Part shown: positions 6,278 through 10,419 of the stretch, piece by piece
Numbering within the stretch: the stretch's first letter is position 1
Layout: each line of letters starts with the position of its first letter
NCBI GenBank assembly: GCA_030638325.1
Contig: DAOWEV010000201.1
Coordinates: 1-10,419, forward strand
Reading direction: 5' to 3'
Source of the DNA: Bacteroidales bacterium
GTDB taxonomy: Bacteria; Bacteroidota; Bacteroidia; Bacteroidales; JAGOPY01
DNA length: 10,419 bases
Made by a program: the position numbers and the translations under genes
The notes under the pieces: model-generated
Told to the model about the DNA's origin: nothing
The model's input: only the letters and a program-made list of their open reading frames with translations
The model's database searches: none

Positions 6278-7633
6278 TTAGTTTTTCGGCATGAGAATTA
6301 TTTTCACCACCACACTTTCATTTCCTGCCTGTAATCTGCAGAAATATATCCCATTTGAAACCTTACTGCCCTGGTTGTTTTCTGCATTCCAGGTTACCTC
6401 GTGCAAACCGGCATTAAATTGACGATTGATCAATATTCTTACCTGTTTCCCCGTAATGTCCCAGAGGGTAATATTCACATTTGAACTTTCATTAAGCTTG
6501 AAATGTATGATAGTCTGATCACTGAAAGGATTAGGTGTATTATACAAGAGGATTTCCGATGCTGTACCATAACCGGGGACAATAATCCCCACAGGCATAT
6601 ATGTGTAAACGACCTTCATAGCATTCACCCAGGCATTGGATTCCCATTCCTGTACAACCATTTCAATAAGCCAATTATTTCCATCATACATCATTGTGTC
6701 ATGAAAGTAATTAACCCAGGCATTGTTTTCCCATATCTCTGTGAATGCCTCAATTTTATTTCCATTACCATCAAATGTGTTCTCAATATGATAGAAATTG
6801 ACCCAGCTACTTCCATCCCAGTCGTCAATATCAGTTTCATGGTTCTGGCCCTGGCCATTATACTGAAAATAAGTTATCTCATCATTTACCCAGGCCCTGG
6901 TAGTCTCCCAGATCTGTCGCAGGTCTTCAGACAAATTACCATTTCCTAAATAGCTGTATATATTCAGGGTAGAATTTTTCCAGTTTTGTGTCATAAAGTC
7001 CCAACTTTCCTGCATGGACTGTTGTAACTGATTGTTATCATATGTGTGGGTGATCTTCATCCAATTTTCCCATCCTGTTCCCATCCACATCTCCATAAGC
7101 TCTCCGATTAAATTCCCACTTCCATCGTAGGTATATGTTGTGTGCCACATATCTTGCCACGACCTGACATCGGCGTTCCATATCTGGAATAACATCTCGA
7201 GGTGTTGGCCCGAAGCATTATTGGTGTACAGACTCCGTTGAGAGTTAACCCAAATGCCTTCAATCATCGCCATGCTAAGGATCTCACTAAGGTACAGATT
7301 CCCGTCATAAGTATACTTACTCTTCAAAAACTCTTCCCAGGCCCCCAGCTCCCATTCATAATACATCATATCGGTAAGCAATCCACCTTCCCTGGTTGAT
7401 GAACTATGTATCATCCCGGCATATTGATGATCATTGTGCTGTTTCATGAAGTATGGCCGCGTAACCGGAAAAACAATATCCCACATGTCGACCTGAAAGG
7501 CATTAGTGGCGTAAAACTGGGTAATCTGTTGCCGGGTTTTTTCATATTCAATAAAAGGGTCTTCCCCGGCAAATAAATTGCTGCTAAACATTAAGATAGC
7601 GAGCAGCATGAAACTTGTGTAAATTTTTTTCAT
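6278..7633 (-). CDS. Secreted T9SS cargo protein with nine Trp/Tyr-anchored repeats
   Basis: The 451-residue product has a signal peptide (1-22, cleavage after LFA). A repeat array spans about 92-346, and a type A T9SS sorting domain spans about 362-449 (YNTPNPFSDQTIIHFKL, ITLWDITGKQVRIL, GIYFCRL). The array has nine units of 28-31 residues, roughly E-x-W-(3-5 residues)-W-V-N-(6-8 residues)-Y-T-Y-D-G-N-G-N-L-x-E. The leading tryptophans are at 94, 152, 183, 211, 242, 272, 301 and 330, with Met122 taking that place in unit 2. The YDGNGN part recalls YD-type beta-hairpin repeats, so a beta-solenoid or superhelical surface protein is plausible; I do not know its ligand. The start is supported by AAGGAGG seven bases upstream, which is rare in this phylum. 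A terminator follows the gene. It appears to be a single-gene transcript. Confidence 0.88.
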   Translation of the reverse strand: MKKIYTSFMLLAILMFSSNLFAGEDPFIEYEKTRQQITQFYATNAFQVDMWDIVFPVTRPYFMKQHNDHQYAGMIHSSSTREGGLLTDMMYYEWELGAWEEFLKSKYTYDGNLYLSEILSMAMIEGIWVNSQRSLYTNNASGQHLEMLFQIWNADVRSWQDMWHTTYTYDGSGNLIGELMEMWMGTGWENWMKITHTYDNNQLQQSMQESWDFMTQNWKNSTLNIYSYLGNGNLSEDLRQIWETTRAWVNDEITYFQYNGQGQNHETDIDDWDGSSWVNFYHIENTFDGNGNKIEAFTEIWENNAWVNYFHDTMMYDGNNWLIEMVVQEWESNAWVNAMKVVYTYMPVGIIVPGYGTASEILLYNTPNPFSDQTIIHFKLNESSNVNITLWDITGKQVRILINRQFNAGLHEVTWNAENNQGSKVSNGIYFCRLQAGNESVVVKIILMPKN

Positions 7634-7640
7634 AAGAATT

Positions 7641-7647
7641 CCTCCTT
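7641..7647 (-). promoter_or_regulatory. Near-perfect Shine-Dalgarno (AAGGAGG)
   Basis: On the minus strand AAGGAGG lies seven bases before the ATG at 7633, the ideal spacing. None of the other starts in the window has a comparable site. It fixes the start codon of the repeat-rich T9SS protein. Confidence 0.8.
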
Positions 7648-7690
7648 AGATTTTAGGTTGATAAATAGGACTTGAACTTTATTTTCGCCA

Positions 7691-7721
7691 TAAAGATATA
7701 AAAATATCTTACAGATGTCAA
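7691..7721 (-). promoter_or_regulatory. Putative promoter of the repeat-rich T9SS gene
   Basis: On the minus strand TTGACA (7716-7721) is separated by 17 bases from TATCTTTA (7691-7698), which matches TAnnTTTG at all but the last position. The predicted leader is about 50 bases and contains the Shine-Dalgarno. A 7-bp inverted repeat (aagatat / atatctt, 7693-7710) overlaps the -7 box and spacer and could be an operator. Confidence 0.45.
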
Positions 7722-7885
7722 TATGTTGGAATTTTGAAGTAACCCCTTTTTCAGAATGAGAATTCCTCAATCCCTTTAATTGCAAGACATAGAGGACTTT
7801 GGGGAATTGAAAAAAAATTTTATTAAGGTAACTTTTTGCACGTCAAAACCTAACGCAGCACAAGGCTTCAAACAAATTGGTTGAA

Positions 7886-7925
7886 GATTAATGATTAACG
7901 ATTAACGATTAACGATTAACGATTT
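7886..7925. repeat. Heptamer array (GATTAAC)n overlapping the 3' end of the PfkB gene
   Basis: Five to six tandem units of the form CGATTAA, the first with ATG in place of ACG, run across the stop codon of the kinase gene (7909-7911). The last codons of the kinase (Ile-Val-Asn-Arg-stop) are read from the array itself. The period is exactly 7. Confidence 0.85.
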
Positions 7926-8856
7926 TACTAACATTAGACAGGAGTTCTGAATCTTGCGCAAAGTTTTCCGGGATATAGTTATCAAATGACATACAGGCTG
8001 CAGCAGCAAACTCAATCCCGGTATTTACAATTTTTTTCCATTCCAAAGGATCCGGTTGCACCAGATTAACAGGAGTTGCTCCAATTTTGTATAATGCATA
8101 GATCAAACCGGCATTGAAGCTGTCGCCCGCCCCGATCGTGCTTACCGGCACAATCTTCCGGACGGGCAGGCGCCTGATTTTATCCCTTAGCCAAAGGTCA
8201 ACAGCCATTGCACCTCGTGTTACAATCATCACCTGGGTTGGAGGTATCAATTGTTGCTTCAACAAAGCTTTAACATCGCTTGTTCCAAAGATATTCTCCA
8301 GGTCTTCATCAGATGCCCTGATAATATCAGCCATTAAAATATTTTCTCTGACCCTGTCAGGCAGATCTTCCAGGCTTGAGCATTTTGAACTTCTGATGTT
8401 CGGGTCATAAATAATAAGGGCTCCCTTATTACGCGCCATTTGCAGAAATTCGGTTACCCTGACCTTGATCTTATCATCCAGTGAATACAGAGAGCCAAAT
8501 AGTATGATGTCATTTTCATCTATATCAGGAAAAGATCCTGTAAGCCTGTTTTCAGGATAGAACTTATAAAAACTATAATGGGGGTTTCGCTTTTCATCCA
8601 GGATGGCAATGGAAACAGCCGTTTTACCATCATTATAACGGTGTATATAACTCGTTCCCACTGTATTATCAATTAGGAACTCATGCACCAGTTTCCCAAT
8701 TTCATCTGAAGAATACTCCGTGATCAATTCCACAGGGACTTTCATTCTGCCCAGTGATACAGCACTATTGAGCATGGCTCCTCCGGGGCGGGAAGCAACC
8801 GGATTACCGCCTTCAAATATGATGTCATAGACTGTTTCGCCTAATGTGTAGATCAT
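7909..8856 (-). CDS. PfkB-family carbohydrate kinase (fructokinase/ribokinase-like)
   Basis: The family phosphorylates a sugar or nucleoside with ATP in the cytosol; the substrate here is unknown, although fructokinase-like enzymes are closest in general form. The product is 315 residues from the ATG at 8856 (MIYTLGETVYDIIFEGG), which is normal length. The N-terminal substrate motif is around 24-38 (PGGAMLNSAVSLGRM), YDPNIR lies at 150-155, and the second PfkB signature is STIGAGDSFNAG at 239-250, with catalytic base Asp245 and anion hole GAGD. A longer frame reaching 8991 exists, but its first 45 residues are the translation of the tRNA-Gly gene, so the start at 8856 is preferred. Only seven bases separate the mature tRNA 3' end from this ATG, so the kinase mRNA is probably made from the tRNA promoter and freed by tRNA 3' processing. 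The 3' end is formed by a heptamer array. Confidence 0.9.
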   Translation of the reverse strand: MIYTLGETVYDIIFEGGNPVASRPGGAMLNSAVSLGRMKVPVELITEYSSDEIGKLVHEFLIDNTVGTSYIHRYNDGKTAVSIAILDEKRNPHYSFYKFYPENRLTGSFPDIDENDIILFGSLYSLDDKIKVRVTEFLQMARNKGALIIYDPNIRSSKCSSLEDLPDRVRENILMADIIRASDEDLENIFGTSDVKALLKQQLIPPTQVMIVTRGAMAVDLWLRDKIRRLPVRKIVPVSTIGAGDSFNAGLIYALYKIGATPVNLVQPDPLEWKKIVNTGIEFAAAACMSFDNYIPENFAQDSELLSNVSKIVNR

Positions 8857-8863
8857 ATCGTTG

Positions 8864-8936
8864 AGCGGTAAATGGGACTCGAACCCACGGCCCTCAGCTT
8901 GGGAAGCTGATGCTCTACCAACTGAGCTATTACCGC
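8864..8936 (-). tRNA. tRNA-Gly, anticodon CCC
   Basis: The cloverleaf folds completely on the minus strand: acceptor stem GCGGTAA/TTACCGC (8930-8936 with 8865-8871), D arm GCTC...GAGC, and anticodon stem TCAGC/GCTGA around the loop TTCCCAA. The anticodon is CCC (8901-8903), which reads GGG. The T arm GTGGG-TTCGAGT-CCCAT has one G-U pair. The discriminator base is U73, as expected for bacterial glycine tRNAs. CCA is not encoded. The gene is followed after seven bases by the PfkB kinase start codon. Confidence 0.96.
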
Positions 8937-8958
8937 TTTTTAATCCAAAATCTAAAAA

Positions 8959-8991
8959 CAAAATTAGCAAAGAAAATTGAATAATGAACAA
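8959..8991 (-). promoter_or_regulatory. Putative promoter for tRNA-Gly and the PfkB kinase
   Basis: On the minus strand TAATTTTG (8959-8966) matches TAnnTTTG exactly. A TTG (8989-8991) lies 22 bases upstream as a possible -33 element. The box ends 22 bases before the first tRNA base, leaving room for a short 5' leader removed by RNase P. Confidence 0.45.
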
Positions 8992-9016
8992 GGATCAACG
9001 ATTTATTTCAGTTATC

Positions 9017-9128
9017 AGTTGACGGTTGACAGTTGACAGTTGACGGTTGACGGTTGACGGTTGACGGTTGACGGTTGGCAGTTGACGGTTGACAGTTGAC
9101 GGTTGACGGTTGACGGTTGATGGTTGAC
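9017..9128. repeat. Heptamer array (RGTTGAC)16 upstream of the BadF-type gene
   Basis: Sixteen uninterrupted 7-bp units are present, each GGTTGAC or AGTTGAC; two units carry a single change (GGTTGGC and GGTTGAT). The first base of successive units reads A G A A G G G G G A G A G G G G. The array lies in the 406-bp gap between the divergent tRNA-Gly and BadF-type genes. An open frame across it on the minus strand only reads out the repeat (STVNRQP and similar) and is not a gene. Confidence 0.95.
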
Positions 9129-9146
9129 GGTTTGTCAATAGTATCT

Positions 9147-9236
9147 CAACTCTTAACTCCCAACTCTCAACTCTCACGTTTTCGGTCTTCCGTCTTCGGT
9201 CTTCCGACTTCGGTCTTCCGACTTCGGACTTCTTCT
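9147..9236. repeat. Two adjoining heptamer arrays (CAACTCT)n and (TCGGTCT/TCCGACT)n
   Basis: CAACTCT-type units occupy 9147-9174 (four units, one with TA for CA). After one non-matching heptamer, alternating TCGGTCT and TCCGACT/TCCGTCT units occupy 9182-9230, decaying to 9236. The two families are unrelated in sequence but stay in the same 7-bp phase (9147 plus 35 gives 9182). Confidence 0.85.
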
Positions 9237-9342
9237 TCCATATTCCGTTAAATACGTGGTTGAACCTATTTTCTTTACAAATAATCAGAAATAATAAGTC
9301 ATCAATCATAAATTTACTAACTTAGCATTTCAAAACGATGAA

Positions 9343-10182
9343 ATGATCCTAATCGTAGATAGTGGAGCTACAAGAGCCGAATGGGTTGTAATAGATGACT
9401 ACCATATTCATGAACCGGTTGAAACGATTGGTTTTAATCCTTACTTTAGTGATCAGAAGACCATCTCTGAGATCATTGAAAAAGGTCTTGTCCCTTATGT
9501 AGACCCCGGTCACATTCGTGAGATTTATTATTACGGGGCAGGTTGTTCCACCCAGCAAAAATGCAATATTGTCGAGGATGCCCTTTTAAATGTATTTCAC
9601 AAGGCTCACTGTGAACTACATCATGACCTGCTTGGCGCGGCCCGTGCCCTGTTTGGGAAAAATGACGGCATTGCATGTATCCTGGGAACCGGGTCCAACT
9701 CATGTTATTATGATGGCAAGGCCATCAAAGAAAATGTAGCTTCACTGGGTTATTTGTTCGGTGATGAGGGGAGCGGGGCATACCTGGGAAAACTCTTGTT
9801 AACTGATATTCTGAAAGGACATGTACCTCATGCTATCAGAAAAGCATTTGAGCTACATTTTGATTTCACCCTTGAAAACATCCTGGATGCCGTTTACAAC
9901 CAGCCCCACCCGAATCGCTTCCTGGCATCATTTGCCAGTTTTCTGGGCGGTCACAAGAACAGCAAATATGTGAGGGAACTCATCAAAAGAAATTTTGAGG
10001 ATTTTCTCCGGGAGCAAGTCAATAAATATAAAAATCACAAAACAGTTACCGTGGGAGTAGTTGGTTCCATTGGGTTCCACTTTGGCGACACCTTCAGGAA
10101 AATTGCCGGAGAACAGGGCCTTAAAGTTGGAAAGATAGAGAAATCACCCATCGAAGGACTTGTTAAATATCATCTTTCGTGA
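9343..10182 (+). CDS. BadF/BadG/BcrA/BcrD-type ATPase, N-acetylglucosamine kinase-like
   Basis: The 279-residue product belongs to the ASKHA (actin/Hsp70/sugar kinase) fold. The phosphate-1 motif is near the start (VDSGATRAEW, Asp6), Asp95 (HHDLLGAAR) is a likely catalytic aspartate, and the phosphate-2 motif is LGTGSNS at 114-120. GDEGSGAYLG (140-149) is characteristic of this kinase group, and VGVVGSIG (237-244) is the adenosine region. Members phosphorylate N-acetylglucosamine or glucosamine, which would fit recycling of cell-wall sugars, but the substrate cannot be read from sequence and some relatives are activators of unrelated dehydratases; the cysteine pattern of those activators is not evident here. 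Length is somewhat short but complete. The ATG at 9343 is preceded by an out-of-frame ATG AAA TGA whose stop overlaps it. Heptamer arrays of the same family flank the gene on both sides. Confidence 0.85.
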   Translation: MILIVDSGATRAEWVVIDDYHIHEPVETIGFNPYFSDQKTISEIIEKGLVPYVDPGHIREIYYYGAGCSTQQKCNIVEDALLNVFHKAHCELHHDLLGAARALFGKNDGIACILGTGSNSCYYDGKAIKENVASLGYLFGDEGSGAYLGKLLLTDILKGHVPHAIRKAFELHFDFTLENILDAVYNQPHPNRFLASFASFLGGHKNSKYVRELIKRNFEDFLREQVNKYKNHKTVTVGVVGSIGFHFGDTFRKIAGEQGLKVGKIEKSPIEGLVKYHLS

Positions 10183-10186
10183 CGAC

Positions 10187-10256
10187 AGTTGACAGTTGAC
10201 GGTTGACAGTTGACAGTTGACGGTTGACGGTTGACAGTTGACAATTGACAGTTGAC
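10187..10256. repeat. Heptamer array (RGTTGAC)10 directly after the BadF-type gene
   Basis: Ten tandem units of AGTTGAC or GGTTGAC, one of them AATTGAC, start four bases after the stop codon at 10180-10182; the bases from the stop to the first unit already look like decayed units. The array is the same family and orientation as 9017-9128. First bases read A A G A A G G A A A, a different order from the upstream array. Confidence 0.92.
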
Positions 10257-10309
10257 AGTAACTACCAGCCATTTATTATAAATTTCCTTTCTTAAATGTA
10301 TTTACAGTA

Positions 10310-10419
10310 ATGCTCCGGGTCAACCATCTCCCGGTATTTCAGTATCACCTGCTTAAATTCTTCCCACTATTCCTTTTTCCTGTGTGTTTTTCGCAAGACG
10401 CCATCCGCGGGATAGGATG
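10310..10419 (+). CDS. Possible N-terminus of an exported protein (runs off the window); ambiguous
   Basis: An ATG at 10310 opens a frame that stays open to the right edge (36 codons). It contains a basic residue, then a hydrophobic stretch (LLKFFPLFLFPVCFS), then QDAIRGIG, which resembles a Bacteroidota signal peptide cut before Gln. Against this, the exactly antisense frame reads as a convincing hydrophilic protein end (EEFKQVILKYREMVDPEHY and onward, stopping at 10292), and antisense of Glu/Lys-rich codons automatically gives Phe/Leu. The purine excess at first codon positions favours the minus strand there. The minus frame has a TAG at 10367-10369, so it could be the end of a broken gene. 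I cannot settle it within the window. Confidence 0.3.
   Translation, partial: MLRVNHLPVFQYHLLKFFPLFLFPVCFSQDAIRGIG

Noticed and set aside
6503..6949. 148-codon plus-strand frame inside the repeat-rich T9SS gene
   Set aside because: It is antisense to the Trp/Tyr repeat array and its regularity merely mirrors that array.
8864..8936. tRNA-Gly as an attachment site for an integrated element
   Set aside because: No second copy of the tRNA 3' end and no integrase gene occur in the window.
8857..8991. N-terminal extension of the PfkB kinase frame
   Set aside because: The extension translates the tRNA-Gly gene (SSVGRASASQAEGRGFESH is its well-known readout). The kinase family starts at the Met encoded at 8856.
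9017..9128. Possible CRISPR array
   Set aside because: Units are contiguous 7-bp repeats without spacers, and no cas gene is in the window.
9017..9128. Serial promoters, because each unit contains TTGAC similar to a -35 element
   Set aside because: No matching -10/-7 elements accompany the units, and Bacteroidota promoters use a different -33 motif.
8995..9309. Open frame of 104 codons on the minus strand
   Set aside because: It is the translation of the three heptamer arrays (repeating STVNRQP and EVGRPKSED-like runs) and has no independent coding signal.

Overview
The window looks like a chromosomal segment of a Bacteroidota bacterium (class Bacteroidia, possibly near Marinilabiliales/Bacteroidales; the order is a guess). 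The evidence is two secreted proteins with C-terminal type IX secretion (T9SS) type A sorting domains, promoter-like TAnnTTTG boxes upstream of several genes, start codons mostly without Shine-Dalgarno sequences, and many intergenic short repeats.

Layout. 1-233 (-): N-terminal piece of an exported LysM protein. 350-1879 (-): guaA, GMP synthase. 1880-2613: 734 bp without a gene, filled by an apparently non-autonomous repeat element with imperfect inverted ends, two copies of a three-hairpin module and a pair of inverted heptamer arrays. 2614-4152 (+): a T9SS cargo protein of unknown function with higher G+C than the secreted-protein genes beside it. 4213-5937 (-): secreted M23 metallopeptidase with a TTG start. 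5938-6277: repeats and a strong terminator. 6278-7633 (-): second T9SS cargo, built of nine Trp/Tyr-anchored repeats, with a near-perfect Shine-Dalgarno. 7909-8856 (-): PfkB-family sugar kinase. 8864-8936 (-): tRNA-Gly(CCC), ending 7 bases before the kinase start. 8937-9342: heptamer arrays and divergent promoter region. 9343-10182 (+): BadF/BadG-type (N-acetylglucosamine kinase-like) ATPase, with another heptamer array starting at its stop codon. 10310-10419: ambiguous edge piece.

Functionally this is a mixture of housekeeping genes (guaA, tRNA, two sugar-kinase-type enzymes) and cell-envelope or secreted proteins (LysM, M23, two T9SS cargos). I see no single operon or defence-type system. 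The tRNA and PfkB kinase are the clearest co-transcribed pair; guaA and the LysM gene may form another.

The most unusual signal is in the non-coding DNA. At least nine intergenic tandem arrays belong to about seven unrelated sequence families, yet all have a period of exactly 7 bp. Some reach into or abut stop codons. A near-identical 44-bp repeat sits directly upstream of the start codons of the LysM and M23 genes. I know of no description of this set of repeats in Bacteroidota; the nearest parallel I can name is the heptanucleotide STRR repeats of cyanobacteria.
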